Shown piece after piece: positions 1-9,053 of a stretch of DNA of 64,000 nucleotides. The first letter of the stretch is position 1; each line of letters begins with the position of its first letter. Below the pieces are notes generated by a model. The model was not told the DNA's origin. It saw only the letters and a program-made list of their open reading frames with translations, and made no database searches. The translations under genes and the position numbers were made by a program. The stretch is from Blattabacterium cuenoti (lineage in GTDB: Bacteria > Bacteroidota > Bacteroidia > Flavobacteriales > Blattabacteriaceae): the NCBI RefSeq assembly GCF_014252295.1, contig NZ_CP059215.1, positions 389,681 through 453,680 of the forward strand, read 5' to 3'.

Positions 1-53
1 GTTCCTCTTGAATCTAAGATCTGTCTAGCATGAATACTTTTAATTTTACTCAT
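1..53 (-). CDS. eno: Enolase, N-terminal fragment cut by the window edge
   Basis: Reading the minus strand from an ATG at 53-51 gives MSKIKSIHARQILDSRG and runs off the left edge. The ARQILDSRG block is the conserved enolase N-terminus, so this is the start of the glycolytic enzyme converting 2-phosphoglycerate to phosphoenolpyruvate in the cytoplasm. Its first 8 bases overlap the end of rplQ in another frame, which suggests translational coupling at the tail of the ribosomal cluster. Only 17 full codons are visible. Identity rests on that block and is fairly secure; integrity of the rest cannot be judged. Confidence 0.85.
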   Translation of the reverse strand, partial: MSKIKSIHARQILDSRG

Positions 54-627
54 CATTCATTTTTTTTGTCTGTTTTTCTTCTACTACATCATTTATTTTT
101 TTTGTCTGTTTTTCTTCTACTACATCATTCATTTTTTTTGTCTGTTTTTCTTCTACTACATCATTTATTTTTTTTGTCTGTTTTTCTTCTACTACATCAT
201 TCATTTTTTTATCTGTTTTTCTTCTACTACGTCTAACAGATTTTATTACTTTTTTGGATGTATAAATTTCATTAAAGTCTACTAACTCCATAAAAGACAT
301 AATTGATTGGTCTCCAAGCTTAAATCCAATTTTTATAATTCTAGTGTACCCACCAGGACGAATTCTAACTTTATCAAAAATAGATTTAAATAATTCTGAA
401 ACCGCTTTTTTATCTCTCAAATAAGAAAAAACATTTCTTCTGGAATGAACTGTATCAATTTTAGATTTCGTAATAATAGGTTCAATATATTTTTTTAAGG
501 CTTTCGCTTTGGCTAAAGTAGTGAAAACTCTTTTTTCCTTAATTAAGGATGAAGCCATATTAGAGAGTATAGATTTACGATGTCCATATTTTCTTCCTAA
601 ATGATTATTTTTATTCCTATGATTCAT
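46..627 (-). CDS. rplQ: 50S ribosomal protein L17 with repetitive C-terminal tail
   Basis: L17 is a large-subunit protein near the peptide exit tunnel. Residues 1 to about 115 match the family (N-terminal MNHRNKNNHLGRKYGHRK, then the MASSLI segment). At 193 residues it is longer than most because of a tail of about 60 residues made of a 12-residue unit (VVEEKQTKKMND or VVEEKQTKKIND). The unit is encoded by a 36-base tandem repeat and alternates Met and Ile. The gene follows rpoA by 15 bases, as in other bacteria, and overlaps the eno start. The tail is highly charged and probably disordered (inference). Confidence 0.95.
   Translation of the reverse strand: MNHRNKNNHLGRKYGHRKSILSNMASSLIKEKRVFTTLAKAKALKKYIEPIITKSKIDTVHSRRNVFSYLRDKKAVSELFKSIFDKVRIRPGGYTRIIKIGFKLGDQSIMSFMELVDFNEIYTSKKVIKSVRRSRRKTDKKMNDVVEEKQTKKINDVVEEKQTKKMNDVVEEKQTKKINDVVEEKQTKKMNDE
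51..230 (-). repeat. 36-base coding tandem repeat, five copies, in rplQ
   Basis: The sequence catcat recurs at exactly 36-base intervals (51, 87, 123, 159, 195), marking five near-identical units. Units alternate in one base (cat versus tat, Met versus Ile in L17), so there is also a 72-base periodicity. The unit that comes first in coding order (near 195-230) has 7 A in its A-run where the others have 8. It is therefore read in a different frame (RRSRRKTDKK) from the later units (VVEEKQTKK). Confidence 0.95.
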
Positions 628-642
628 CTATTCTTCTTTTCT

Positions 643-1629
643 TTATTTAAAATCTGACATATCCATTCCAAAATATAATCCTTTTTCTTTCATTTTACTT
701 TCCAATTCATCTAAAGATTTTTTTCCAAAATTTCTCATTTTCAACATATTATTTCTGCTACAACTTACTAAATCTGCTATAGTTTCTATAGATGCATATT
801 TTAAACAATTTTTTGTACGAACAGATAAATCCATATCATTTAATTTAGATTTTAATAAAGTCCGCATACGTAAAAACTCTTCGTCATATTTTTTATCCTT
901 ATTAATTTTTTCTTGTTTCTCTTTTCCTATTTTTTCATAAGAAAAAATAGAGAAGTATTGTATTAATATTTTAGATGCTTCCATTAAAGCTGATTTTGGA
1001 CATATAGACCCATCAGTTTTAATTTCTATAGAGAGATTTTCAAAATCTGTCTTTTGCCCAACACGACAATTTTCTATTGTATATTTAACATTTCTGATAG
1101 GAGTATAAATAGAGTCTATAGGAATGGTTCCAATTAAATCATCATTATTTTTTTTATTTTCTTCTGCTGGAACATAACCTCTTCCTTCTTCAATTATAAA
1201 ATTGATTTCTAATGAAACAGATTCATCCTTGTTACAAATAACTAAGTCTTTATTCAAAATTTGAAATCCGGAAATAAATTTGTTTAAAATACCTCCTGTA
1301 ACTTTTTTTCCATGATTAATACATGCTTTTACTGTTTCTTTATGAGTTCCTGCAATTTTTCTTTTCAAACGAATTTTTTTAAAATTTAATACTATTTCAG
1401 TGACATCTTCAACTACACCCTCTATAGTTGAAAATTCATACTGAACTCCTTTAATCCTAATAAAAGTAACTGCAAAACCTTTTAATGATCCCAATAGAAC
1501 TCTTCTTAAAGAATTACCTAAAGTAATTCCATACCCAGGTTCTAGTGGTTTTAAATGAAAAACACCTTTACTCTCTGACAATTCAGATATTGCAATTCTA
1601 TCAGGTTTAACAAAATCTAAAATAGACAT
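643..1629 (-). CDS. rpoA: DNA-directed RNA polymerase subunit alpha
   Basis: Alpha dimerises to nucleate RNA polymerase assembly, and its C-terminal domain contacts promoter DNA and activators. The N-terminal domain (LKPLEPGYGITLGNSLRRVLL) and the C-terminal domain (about residues 255-328, with MRNFGKKSLDELESKMKE) are both present, so the protein is full length. The start chosen is the ATG giving MSILDFVKPDRI, the usual N-terminus in this phylum. An upstream ATG at 1653 would add eight residues and overlap rpsD. With the chosen start the gap to the rpsD stop is one base, consistent with coupling. Confidence 0.95.
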   Translation of the reverse strand: MSILDFVKPDRIAISELSESKGVFHLKPLEPGYGITLGNSLRRVLLGSLKGFAVTFIRIKGVQYEFSTIEGVVEDVTEIVLNFKKIRLKRKIAGTHKETVKACINHGKKVTGGILNKFISGFQILNKDLVICNKDESVSLEINFIIEEGRGYVPAEENKKNNDDLIGTIPIDSIYTPIRNVKYTIENCRVGQKTDFENLSIEIKTDGSICPKSALMEASKILIQYFSIFSYEKIGKEKQEKINKDKKYDEEFLRMRTLLKSKLNDMDLSVRTKNCLKYASIETIADLVSCSRNNMLKMRNFGKKSLDELESKMKEKGLYFGMDMSDFK

Positions 1630-1630
1630 A

Positions 1631-2239
1631 TTATTTTGAATATAATTCAACAATAAATTGCTCTTTAATATTTTCAGGGATTTGTTTCCTATTCGGCATT
1701 ACTCGAAATATACCAAACATATTTTTTTCATCTAAAATTAACCAATCAAGAATTGAGCTTGTTTTTTTTTGAATAGAATCTAATATAACTGGATGTTTTT
1801 TTGATTTTTCCTTTACTCCTATTTTATCTCCAGGTTTTAATCTAAAAGATGGAATATTAACTACATGATCATTTACAACAATATGTCTATGAGAAACTAT
1901 TTGACGAGCGGAAGATCTAGATGGAGCAAAATTTAGACGAAAAACTATGTTATCAAGACGACTTTCACAAGCTTGTAACAGAAGTTCTCCCGTAATTCCT
2001 TTTTTTCTAGAAGCTTCAAAAAACAATTTTTCAAACTGACCTTCTAATATTCCGTAAGTATATTTTGCTTTTTGTTTTTCTATTAATTGTATAAAATATT
2101 CAGATTTTTTTCCTCTACGACGATTATTTCCATGTTGTCCCGATGGATACTTTCTTCTATCAAAATATTTATCTTCTCCATAAAGAGATTCTCCAAACTT
2201 TCTAGAAATCTTAGTTTTGGGACCTATATATTTTGCCAT
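1631..2239 (-). CDS. rpsD: 30S ribosomal protein S4
   Basis: S4 binds 16S rRNA first in 30S assembly. The 202 residues start [17 protein letters not shown] and include the S4 RNA-binding domain (about residues 91-155, with [20 protein letters not shown] and the [12 protein letters not shown] segment). Length is normal for Bacteroidetes, and there is no N-terminal Cys zinc knuckle, as expected in this group. The gene lies between rpsK (30-base gap) and rpoA (one-base gap), the standard alpha-operon order. Confidence 0.96.
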   Translation of the reverse strand: MAKYIGPKTKISRKFGESLYGEDKYFDRRKYPSGQHGNNRRRGKKSEYFIQLIEKQKAKYTYGILEGQFEKLFFEASRKKGITGELLLQACESRLDNIVFRLNFAPSRSSARQIVSHRHIVVNDHVVNIPSFRLKPGDKIGVKEKSKKHPVILDSIQKKTSSILDWLILDEKNMFGIFRVMPNRKQIPENIKEQFIVELYSK

Positions 2240-2269
2240 AATTTTACTTTTGAATGAAAAAACATTAAA

Positions 2270-2656
2270 TTATACTCTTCTTCTTTTTGGAGGACGACAT
2301 CCATTATGTGGAAGAGGTGTTATATCCTTAATCATTGTGACTATAATACCAGAATTACTTAAAGCTCTTATAGCTGCATCTCTTCCTGATCCAGGTCCTT
2401 TTACTTTTACTTCTACTTTTTTAATTCCTGCATTTATAGCTTCTTTTGCTACATTTTCTGCTGCTATTTGAGCTGCATACGGTGTATTTTTTTTAGATCC
2501 TTTAAAATTCATTTTTCCAGCAGAAGACCATGCTATTACCTCTCCTTTTTTATTAGTTAGAGTTATAATAATATTATTAAAAGTAGATTGAATATGAGCT
2601 TCCCCTACAGAGTCAACAACTACTGATCTTTTTTTTCCTGATGATGATTTTGCCAT
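2270..2656 (-). CDS. rpsK: 30S ribosomal protein S11
   Basis: S11 forms part of the 30S platform near the mRNA exit. The 128-residue protein has the family core, with [15 protein letters not shown] near residue 21 and the C-terminal [15 protein letters not shown] signature, and is full length. A short Lys/Ser-rich N-terminus precedes the fold. It lies 15 bases after rpsM and 30 before rpsD, so it is almost certainly co-transcribed with them. Confidence 0.96.
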   Translation of the reverse strand: MAKSSSGKKRSVVVDSVGEAHIQSTFNNIIITLTNKKGEVIAWSSAGKMNFKGSKKNTPYAAQIAAENVAKEAINAGIKKVEVKVKGPGSGRDAAIRALSNSGIIVTMIKDITPLPHNGCRPPKRRRV

Positions 2657-2671
2657 TTAAAGATTATTTTA

Positions 2672-3052
2672 TCATTTTGTAACTTTTTTCTTATTCGCTA
2701 CAGTTTTTTTTCTTCCTTTTCTTGTTCTACAGTTATTTTTAGTTTTTTGACCTCTTAATGGTAATCCTTTTCTATGTCTAGTTCCTATATAAGATCCTAT
2801 GTCCATTAATCGTTTTATATTAAACTGTATTTCAGATTTTAATTCCCCTTCTATCTTTACGTTATTAGATATGTATTTTCTAATTTTACTGATCTCTTCA
2901 TCAGACCAATTTTCAACTTTTTTATTTTCATTTATACCAACAGAACATAAAATCATTTTTGATAAATTTTTTCCTATTCCATATAAATAAGTAAGAGCTA
3001 TAACTCCTCTTTTAGATATAGGTATGTCTATTCCAGAAATTCTAACAGCCAT
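2672..3052 (-). CDS. rpsM: 30S ribosomal protein S13
   Basis: S13 sits in the head of the small subunit and bridges to L5 and the P-site tRNA. The 126 residues begin [20 protein letters not shown] and contain the helix-two-turn-helix region and the [20 protein letters not shown] signature near residues 92-112. The tail is Lys-rich as usual. The gene lies nine bases downstream of rpmJ in the order infA-rpmJ-rpsM-rpsK-rpsD-rpoA-rplQ. Confidence 0.96.
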   Translation of the reverse strand: MAVRISGIDIPISKRGVIALTYLYGIGKNLSKMILCSVGINENKKVENWSDEEISKIRKYISNNVKIEGELKSEIQFNIKRLMDIGSYIGTRHRKGLPLRGQKTKNNCRTRKGRKKTVANKKKVTK

Positions 3053-3061
3053 ATTTTTGTA

Positions 3062-3178
3062 TTAACCCTGTTTTTGTTTAAATCTAGGATTTTTTTTATT
3101 AATAATCCGTAAACGTCCTTTTCTTCTAATAATTTTACAATTATCAGTCCTTTTTTTTAGAGAAGATCTTACTTTCAT
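3062..3178 (-). CDS. rpmJ: 50S ribosomal protein L36 (38 residues)
   Basis: This small gene encodes [14 protein letters not shown] followed by [16 protein letters not shown] and a PRFKQKQG end, which is ribosomal protein L36. Only one of the four zinc-binding Cys/His positions of the classical form remains (Cys14), so it is the zinc-free type common in Bacteroidetes. It sits between infA (43-base gap) and rpsM (nine-base gap), the expected position. The ATG is the only plausible start. Confidence 0.93.
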   Translation of the reverse strand: MKVRSSLKKRTDNCKIIRRKGRLRIINKKNPRFKQKQG

Positions 3179-3221
3179 GATATATTTATGTATCTCATAT
3201 TTAAAATAATAATAATAGGTT

Positions 3222-3437
3222 CTAGTATCTATAAGTTATTCTACCTCTTTCTAAATCATAAGAAGACATTTCCAACCTCACCTTATCTCCTGGTAATATT
3301 TTAATATAATGCATTCTCATCTTTCCAGATATATGAGCTTTTACTATACATCCATTTTCTAATTCAACACGAAACATAGCATTAGGTGAAGATTCTATGA
3401 TTGTTCCATCAACTTCAATATGTTTTTGTTTAGCCAT
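3222..3437 (-). CDS. infA: Translation initiation factor IF-1
   Basis: IF-1 binds the 30S A-site during initiation. The 71-residue protein is one S1/OB-fold domain with family blocks [46 protein letters not shown] and a C-terminal ERGRITYRY, all at normal spacing. It lies between secY and rpmJ. In related Bacteroidetes map usually sits between secY and infA; here that gene is absent and only a 31-base gap remains. Confidence 0.96.
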   Translation of the reverse strand: MAKQKHIEVDGTIIESSPNAMFRVELENGCIVKAHISGKMRMHYIKILPGDKVRLEMSSYDLERGRITYRY

Positions 3438-3468
3438 AATATTATTGTTTTTTAATATACAAAAAAAA

Positions 3469-4845
3469 TTATAATCTAGTATTACGATTTTTCATCATCA
3501 TTAATCCATCATAATGATAATTTAATAGATGAATATTCACTTGTTGTGAAATATCTAAAATAACTCCTACAACAATTAATAATGAAGTTCCTCCATAAAA
3601 TAATGCAAAATTTTGAGTTATTCCTATACGAAAAACTATAGATGGGAAAATAGCTATTATAGATAACAAACAAGCTCCAGGTAATGTAATTTTAGATAGA
3701 ATATTATCTATATATTCAGCCGTTTCTTTTCCAGGTCTTACTTTCGGTATATGTCCTCCATTTCTTTTTAAATCATCAGCCATTTGATGGACTGGAATTG
3801 TAATAGCTGTATAAAAAAAAGTAAAAATTATTACCAGTATAGAAATTGTTAAATTATACCATAATCCATATATATCTTGAAAAAGATGCAAAAAATTTTT
3901 AATTTTTATATTTTTTATGTAATCAGAAAAAGTTAGAGGAAATAACATAATAGCTTGAGAAAATATAATAGGCATAACTCCAGCAGAAGTCATTTTCAAT
4001 GGAATATATTGATGTTTTTTTTGAATTAACTGACTTCCCAATTCTAAAGATCTATAATGAGAAACATATTGTACAGGTATTTTCCGAATAGCCTGAATAA
4101 CTATAACAGTAAATAAAATAACCAATAACCACAATAAAAATTCAAAAAACAAAATTATTAATCCTCCATTTCCAATTCCCAACTTACTAAAAATCTCCTT
4201 TACTATTGCATCTGGGAAACGTGCTATTATTCCAGACATAATTATTAATGACATCCCGTTTCCTATTCCTTTATCTGTAATCTTATCTCCTAACCACATA
4301 GTAAATAAAGTTCCGGAAGTTAAAATTATTATTCCTATAGAAAAAAACATACTTTTACCATAAAAAGTATCTATATCAATTAGATAAGTTTTTTCATTGG
4401 ATGAAAAAGGAATAAACTGTTGAGTTAAAGAAAGAAGATATACAGGTGCCTGTACTAAACAAATTCCTACCGTTAACCATCTTGTAATAAAATTAATTTT
4501 TTTTCTTCCATTTTCTCCATCTCTTTGCAATCTTTGTAAAGATGGAATAATGATACACATCAATTGAATAATAATAGAAGATGAGATATAAGGCATAATT
4601 CCTAAAGCTAAAATTGAAGCACGATTAAATGCTCCACCAGTAAAAGAAGATAAAATTTGCATTAATCCTTTAGATCCAGAATTAAATTTTTCCATAAAAT
4701 CACTAATCCCTAAGGGATTAATCCCTGGAATAGGAATATATGCTCCAAATCGGTAAGTCAATAATAAACTTATAGTTATTATTATTTTTTTTCTTAGTTC
4801 TTTAATATTCCAAATTTTTTGAAAAAATGTTAAAAAATTATTCAT
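3469..4845 (-). CDS. secY: Preprotein translocase subunit SecY
   Basis: SecY is the channel of the Sec translocon in the inner membrane. The 458-residue protein shows about ten hydrophobic segments with family landmarks: the first segment followed by [32 protein letters not shown] near the plug region, and [21 protein letters not shown] near the cytosolic loop before the last segments. Length is typical. It is 12 bases downstream of rplO, as in the spc operon. Its partner SecG is encoded at 44098; SecE is not in this window. Confidence 0.96.
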   Translation of the reverse strand: MNNFLTFFQKIWNIKELRKKIIITISLLLTYRFGAYIPIPGINPLGISDFMEKFNSGSKGLMQILSSFTGGAFNRASILALGIMPYISSSIIIQLMCIIIPSLQRLQRDGENGRKKINFITRWLTVGICLVQAPVYLLSLTQQFIPFSSNEKTYLIDIDTFYGKSMFFSIGIIILTSGTLFTMWLGDKITDKGIGNGMSLIIMSGIIARFPDAIVKEIFSKLGIGNGGLIILFFEFLLWLLVILFTVIVIQAIRKIPVQYVSHYRSLELGSQLIQKKHQYIPLKMTSAGVMPIIFSQAIMLFPLTFSDYIKNIKIKNFLHLFQDIYGLWYNLTISILVIIFTFFYTAITIPVHQMADDLKRNGGHIPKVRPGKETAEYIDNILSKITLPGACLLSIIAIFPSIVFRIGITQNFALFYGGTSLLIVVGVILDISQQVNIHLLNYHYDGLMMMKNRNTRL

Positions 4846-4857
4846 AATAATTTTTTA

Positions 4858-5328
4858 TCATATGGAAAATGCTTTTCCTCCTGATTTTTTTATAGATAAT
4901 AAAGCTTTTTTACTAAATTTAGATGCAAATATCTTCAATGGAGAAGATAACTCTCCTCTTCCTAAAATTTTTACTAAATTACTTTTCTTTATTAAATTAT
5001 TTTTTAATAAAATTTTCTTATTCACCACATCTCCAATTTTTCCTGTATTTACATATTTTTGAATTGTATCTATATTAATTAAAGAAAATTTACTACGTAG
5101 ATAGTGTCTTCTAAATCCAAATTTAGGGATTCTCCTTTGAAGAGGCATTTGACCTCCTTCAAAACCTATTTTTTTAGAAAATCCAGATCTGGATTTTGCT
5201 CCTTTATGTCCTCTTCCACAAGTTCCACCTTTTCCAGACCCTTGACCTCTCCCTAATCTTAATTTTCCTTTATTGGATCCGTTTTTTGGAAACAATTGAT
5301 TAGTATTGCTAATGTTTTTTTTATCCAT
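4858..5328 (-). CDS. rplO: 50S ribosomal protein L15
   Basis: L15 is a late-assembling large-subunit protein. The 156 residues have the Gly/Arg-rich N-terminal extension ([22 protein letters not shown] region, residues 26-47), then [17 protein letters not shown] and a globular C-terminal domain. The start overlaps the rpsE stop by eight bases, so no space remains for rpmD (L30), which normally separates these genes. Coupled translation with rpsE is likely. Confidence 0.95.
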   Translation of the reverse strand: MDKKNISNTNQLFPKNGSNKGKLRLGRGQGSGKGGTCGRGHKGAKSRSGFSKKIGFEGGQMPLQRRIPKFGFRRHYLRSKFSLINIDTIQKYVNTGKIGDVVNKKILLKNNLIKKSNLVKILGRGELSSPLKIFASKFSKKALLSIKKSGGKAFSI

Positions 5329-5815
5329 TATACACTTTTTTTATAGAAATTCCTCTTTGCTTGGAAATAATATGAACATCTCTCATTTTACTTAACGCTT
5401 TAATAGTTGCCTTAATCACATTATGATGATTAGAAGATCCTTTAGATTTTGATAACACATTTCTTAACCCTGCTGCTTCAAGAACAGCTCTTAAAGGTCC
5501 TCCTGCTATAATTCCTGTTCCATCAGATGCAGGTTTAATAAGAACACGTGCTCCTCCATATTTAGCTTCTTGATCATGAGGAATAGTACCATTAAAAATA
5601 CAAACCTTACAAAGGTTTCTTTTAGCCTGTTCTCCTGCTTTATGAATTGCATCAGGAGCTTCTTTTGACTTTCCAAAACCATAACCTACAACTCCGTTCT
5701 CATTTCCTTTTATAACAATAGCACTAAAACTAAAATACCTTCTACCTTTAGTGACTTTGCATACTCTTGTTACTCCAACCAATTTTTCTTTTAATTCCAA
5801 TCCCGTAGATTTCAT
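5321..5815 (-). CDS. rpsE: 30S ribosomal protein S5
   Basis: S5 acts in decoding fidelity and mRNA unwinding at the 30S entry site. The 164 residues contain the double-stranded-RNA-binding-like domain ([19 protein letters not shown], about residues 12-30) and the C-terminal domain with [18 protein letters not shown] near residues 99-116. Length is slightly short but complete. It follows rplR by 24 bases and overlaps rplO by eight. Confidence 0.96.
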   Translation of the reverse strand: MKSTGLELKEKLVGVTRVCKVTKGRRYFSFSAIVIKGNENGVVGYGFGKSKEAPDAIHKAGEQAKRNLCKVCIFNGTIPHDQEAKYGGARVLIKPASDGTGIIAGGPLRAVLEAAGLRNVLSKSKGSSNHHNVIKATIKALSKMRDVHIISKQRGISIKKVYNG

Positions 5816-5839
5816 TTTATATTTTTTTATATTAAAAAA

Positions 5840-6163
5840 TTAAAACTCTAATCCAATTTCTCTAATTCCATCAGCTAAAGATTTAACTCTTCCGTGATAT
5901 AAATACCTTCCTTTATCAAAAATTAATTTTTTAATTTTCAATTTTTTTATTTTATTACCTATTAATTTTCCAACTTCATTAGATAATTCTGTTTTTGTTT
6001 TTTTGTAGTTATGAAATATTTTTTCTTTTGATGATGATGAAACCAAAGTTTTTCCAGAAACATCATCAATAATTTGAACATAAATGCCCCTATTACTTCT
6101 AAAAACAGAAATTCTAGGTCTATCTGATTTTCCAAAAATTTTTCTCAGTACTTTTTTTCTCAT
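5840..6163 (-). CDS. rplR: 50S ribosomal protein L18, short N-terminus
   Basis: L18 binds 5S rRNA in the central protuberance. The 107-residue protein begins MRKKVLRKIFGKSDRPRISV and continues with FRSNRGIYVQIIDDVSGKTL and a C-terminal YLYHGRVKSLADGIREIGLEF, all L18 features. Most homologs carry about ten more basic N-terminal residues. Here an in-frame TAA two codons before the ATG prevents a longer start, so the shortening is real in this sequence. It sits between rplF and rpsE. Confidence 0.94.
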   Translation of the reverse strand: MRKKVLRKIFGKSDRPRISVFRSNRGIYVQIIDDVSGKTLVSSSSKEKIFHNYKKTKTELSNEVGKLIGNKIKKLKIKKLIFDKGRYLYHGRVKSLADGIREIGLEF

Positions 6164-6183
6164 TTTTTATTAGATCAAAAAAA

Positions 6184-6729
6184 TTAAGCGGATTTTCCTG
6201 TTTTTCTACGAATATCTTCTCCTAAATATCTTATACCCTTTCCCTTATAAGGTTCTGGAGGTCTAAAAGATTTAATTTTTGCCGCTATTATTCCTAACAG
6301 TTGTTTATCTTTCGATTGTAAAACTAAAATAGTATTTTTTCCTTTTTCAGATTTCACTTCAACGTGAACTTCCTCTGGAATTTGTATCATAATATTATGA
6401 GAAAATCCTAAATTCAAATCCAAAATATTTTTATTACAAGATGCTCTATATCCAATTCCCACTAACTCCAACTTTTTCATAAATCCTATTGTAACTCCTA
6501 AGATCATGTTATTAATTAAAACACGATATAAACCATGTAATGATTTAGTCAATTTATTTTCCTTAATTCTAGTAATTATTAATTGATTATCTTGAAAATT
6601 AAATTTTAATTTTTTAGAAACTTCTCGATTTAAAGATCCCAAAGGTCCTTTTACTGATATTTTATTATCAGATATCATCATGTTAACATTTTCGGGAATC
6701 AGAATAGGTTTTTTTCCAATCCTAGACAT
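6184..6729 (-). CDS. rplF: 50S ribosomal protein L6
   Basis: L6 lies near the factor-binding site of the large subunit. The 181 residues contain the two repeated L6 folds. The N-terminus MSRIGKKPILIPENVNMMIS and the C-terminal signature PPEPYKGKGIRYLGEDIRRK mark both ends, so the gene is complete and of normal length. It lies 15 bases after rpsH and 20 before rplR. Confidence 0.96.
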   Translation of the reverse strand: MSRIGKKPILIPENVNMMISDNKISVKGPLGSLNREVSKKLKFNFQDNQLIITRIKENKLTKSLHGLYRVLINNMILGVTIGFMKKLELVGIGYRASCNKNILDLNLGFSHNIMIQIPEEVHVEVKSEKGKNTILVLQSKDKQLLGIIAAKIKSFRPPEPYKGKGIRYLGEDIRRKTGKSA

Positions 6730-6744
6730 TTTAAAAAAAATTTA

Positions 6745-7128
6745 TTAATATACGTAACATAATATTTCACCTCCTATTCCCTTTTTTCTTGCTTGTTTAT
6801 CTGTTATAACTCCGCTTGAAGTAGAAATTATAGCAATTCCTAATCCATTTAACACACGAGGAATATCTTTACATTTACAATATTTTCTAAGTCCTGGCTT
6901 ACTAATTCTGATTATTTTTTGAATAACAGATGTTTTTCCTTGATAGTACTTCAAAGCTATTTTAATAGTTTTTTTTTCTGTTACTTTTTTATAACCTAAA
7001 ATATATCCATTATTTAATAGAACATTAGAAATCTCTTCTTTTATTTTAGAATAAAAAACTTCTAAAAGTCTGTGTTTTGCTAAACTAGCATTTCTAATTC
7101 TTGTTAAAAAATCTGCAATTGTATCCAT
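6745..7128 (-). CDS. rpsH: 30S ribosomal protein S8
   Basis: S8 binds the central domain of 16S rRNA and is the usual translational repressor of the spc operon. The chosen start gives [20 protein letters not shown], matching the family N-terminus. An ATG five codons earlier (7143) abuts the rpsN stop directly and could be used by coupling, but adds KSII-type residues not usual in S8. The C-terminal signature [22 protein letters not shown] is intact. Confidence 0.95.
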   Translation of the reverse strand: MDTIADFLTRIRNASLAKHRLLEVFYSKIKEEISNVLLNNGYILGYKKVTEKKTIKIALKYYQGKTSVIQKIIRISKPGLRKYCKCKDIPRVLNGLGIAIISTSSGVITDKQARKKGIGGEILCYVY

Positions 7129-7143
7129 AATTATTGATTTCAT

Positions 7144-7413
7144 TTACCAACTAGCTTTCTTAACACCAGGAATCAGTCCTTGAGATACTAAACTTCTAAA
7201 AACAATACGAGAAATACCAAATTGCCGCATATATCCTCTACATCTCCCAGTAATAGAACATCTATTTCTTAAACGAACAGGAGATGCATTTCTAGGTAAC
7301 TTTTGTAACAAATCATAATTTTTTGCTTTCTTTAACATCTTTCTTTTACTAGCATATTTCATTACTATTTTTTCTCTTTTTCTTTGCCTTGCCTTTACTG
7401 ATTCTTTAGCCAT
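7144..7413 (-). CDS. rpsN: 30S ribosomal protein S14
   Basis: S14 is in the 30S head. The 89-residue protein is the long, zinc-free form: it starts [20 protein letters not shown] and ends with the [19 protein letters not shown] segment and the PGVKKASW tail typical of S14. It lies three bases after rplE, and its stop directly abuts the upstream candidate ATG of rpsH. Confidence 0.96.
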   Translation of the reverse strand: MAKESVKARQRKREKIVMKYASKRKMLKKAKNYDLLQKLPRNASPVRLRNRCSITGRCRGYMRQFGISRIVFRSLVSQGLIPGVKKASW

Positions 7414-7416
7414 TTT

Positions 7417-7965
7417 TTATTTTTTTTTAAAAGGAATTCCAAAAGAAGATAACAAATTTTTTGCTTCTATATCCTTTGTAGTGGAAGTTACAAATGTAAT
7501 ATTCATCCCCATATTTTTTTTAATTTTATCAATGTTTATTTCAGGATAAATTATTTGCTCTGATATTCCCATATTATAATTTCCATACCCATCAAAACTA
7601 CTGTTTTTAACACCATTAAAATCTCTTACTCTAGGTAAAGAAATAAAAATTAATCTTTCTAAAAATTCAAACATCTTTGTTCTCCGTAAAGTAACTTTAA
7701 TTCCTATAACCATTCCTTTTCTGAGTTTAAAACCAGACTCATCATGTTTAGAATAGCAAAAAACAGATTTTTGTCCTGTTATATTTGTTATTTCTTTCAT
7801 AGAAAAATCTATGATTTTTTTATCAAAAACAGATAATCCAATTCCTTGATGAATAACTATTTTTTTCAATTTAGGAACCTCCATTACAGTTCTATATCCA
7901 AATTTTTTTATTAAATCTGGGACTATTTCTTTCTTATATAACTTTTGTAAGTTAGATTGATACAT
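7417..7965 (-). CDS. rplE: 50S ribosomal protein L5
   Basis: L5 binds 5S rRNA and contacts the P-site tRNA and S13. The 182 residues carry VPKLKKIVIHQGIG near residue 30, the loop LRKGMVIGIKVTLRR near 80-95 and the C-terminal NMGMNITFVTSTTKDIEAKN signature, all at normal positions. The start codon shares one base with the end of rplX, a sign of tight coupling. Confidence 0.96.
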   Translation of the reverse strand: MYQSNLQKLYKKEIVPDLIKKFGYRTVMEVPKLKKIVIHQGIGLSVFDKKIIDFSMKEITNITGQKSVFCYSKHDESGFKLRKGMVIGIKVTLRRTKMFEFLERLIFISLPRVRDFNGVKNSSFDGYGNYNMGISEQIIYPEINIDKIKKNMGMNITFVTSTTKDIEAKNLLSSFGIPFKKK

Positions 7966-8207
7966 TACTTATTCAATTTTTTCAAATTGGATATATGAAC
8001 AGGTGCCTCTTTTTCTATGATACCTCCCTTAGGATTTTTAATATTTGCTTTTAAATGTTTTTTTACCATATTTAATCCACGAATGATTACTTTATTTTTT
8101 TTCGATAAAACTTTCAAAACAACACTCTCATTTCCTCTATAATTTCCTGATAAAACTAAAACTTTATCTTTTTTTTTTATTTTTTTCATCACTATAAATA
8201 TTTTCAT
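7965..8207 (-). CDS. rplX: 50S ribosomal protein L24
   Basis: L24 initiates large-subunit assembly. The KOW motif is visible as [21 protein letters not shown], followed by [29 protein letters not shown] in shortened family form. At about 80 residues it is shorter than the usual 100, as in many Bacteroidetes endosymbionts. The outer ATG overlaps the rplN stop as ATGA (coupling), while an inner ATG at 8189 gives the more family-like start [10 protein letters not shown]; either is possible. Confidence 0.93.
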   Translation of the reverse strand: MKIFIVMKKIKKKDKVLVLSGNYRGNESVVLKVLSKKNKVIIRGLNMVKKHLKANIKNPKGGIIEKEAPVHISNLKKLNK

Positions 8208-8578
8208 AACACTTCTTGTGCTAAAGATATAATTTTCATATACTCTTTTTCTCGAAGTTCTCTTGCTACCGGCCCGAAAACTCTTGTTCCTATCATTTCT
8301 CCGGAGGTATTAATCAATACACAAGCATTATCATCAAAACTTATATAAGATCCATCTTTTCTTTTTCTTCTATTTTTTGTTCTAATAATTACAGCCTTAC
8401 ATACTTGACCTTTTTTAATGGAATTTCCTTTTCCTGGAGTAGCTATTTTTATAGTAACAATTATAGAATCTCCTAAAGATGCGTATCTTTTTTTAGTACC
8501 TCCTAACACTCTAATTACTAAAGCTTCTTTTGCCCCCGTATTATCTGATACTTTGCAAATGGATTCTTGTTGCAACAT
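8204..8578 (-). CDS. rplN: 50S ribosomal protein L14
   Basis: L14 forms an intersubunit bridge. The 124 residues begin [20 protein letters not shown] and contain [28 protein letters not shown] and a C-terminal [21 protein letters not shown], all family signatures. Length is normal. It lies six bases after rpsQ and overlaps rplX by four. Confidence 0.97.
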   Translation of the reverse strand: MLQQESICKVSDNTGAKEALVIRVLGGTKKRYASLGDSIIVTIKIATPGKGNSIKKGQVCKAVIIRTKNRRKRKDGSYISFDDNACVLINTSGEMIGTRVFGPVARELREKEYMKIISLAQEVL

Positions 8579-8584
8579 ATATCA

Positions 8585-8866
8585 TTATTTATTTAATATA
8601 GAAACTAAACGCCAACACTTATTCTTACTTACAGGACGTGTTTCCATAATACTAACTATATCTCCATTTTTAGAAATATTTTTTTCATCATGAACCATAT
8701 ACTTTTTTTTCTTCGTAATACTCTTCCCATAATATCTATGTTTTACTTTTTTAATTTCAGATATTATAATAGTTTTATCCATTTTATCACTTATAACTAT
8801 TCCTTGTTTCTGTTTTCTACTATTTCTACATTTTTTTATAGTGGATTGTTTATTTTTTCTTATCAT
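8585..8866 (-). CDS. rpsQ: 30S ribosomal protein S17
   Basis: S17 is an OB-fold protein that binds early to the 16S rRNA 5-prime domain. The core QGIVISDKMDKTIIISEIKK and GDIVSIMETRPVSKNKCWRL blocks are clear. The 93 residues include a basic N-terminal extension of about 20 residues that overlaps the rpmC end by 17 bases. A shorter protein starting later would lack a Met before the core, so the outer ATG is kept. Confidence 0.94.
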   Translation of the reverse strand: MIRKNKQSTIKKCRNSRKQKQGIVISDKMDKTIIISEIKKVKHRYYGKSITKKKKYMVHDEKNISKNGDIVSIMETRPVSKNKCWRLVSILNK

Positions 8867-9053
8867 TGATTATTTTTCTATTTAACTCCGTTTTCAATTG
8901 AGCGATTCTCTTCCTAAGAATTCTAATTAACAAAGGATTTTTTTGATTTTTTATGGAATGAGAAAATTTCATTTTTTGAAATGTATTTTTATCAACACTA
9001 ATTTTTTGAATCAAATCTTTAATAGATAAAGTTTTAATTTCTGAGTTTTTCAT
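8850..9053 (-). CDS. rpmC: 50S ribosomal protein L29
   Basis: L29 lies at the tunnel exit where it contacts targeting factors. The 67-residue two-helix protein starts [20 protein letters not shown] and has the [20 protein letters not shown] helix typical of the family. It overlaps rplP by four bases (ATG within the stop region) and rpsQ by 17, in the normal order rplP-rpmC-rpsQ. Confidence 0.95.
   Translation of the reverse strand: MKNSEIKTLSIKDLIQKISVDKNTFQKMKFSHSIKNQKNPLLIRILRKRIAQLKTELNRKIINDKKK

Noticed and set aside
30-236. Plus-strand frame with hydrophobic LLHHSFFLSVF repeats that looks like a small membrane protein
   Set aside because: It is the antisense of the L17 coding minisatellite; its periodicity is inherited from the 36-base repeat, and L17 is secure on the other strand.
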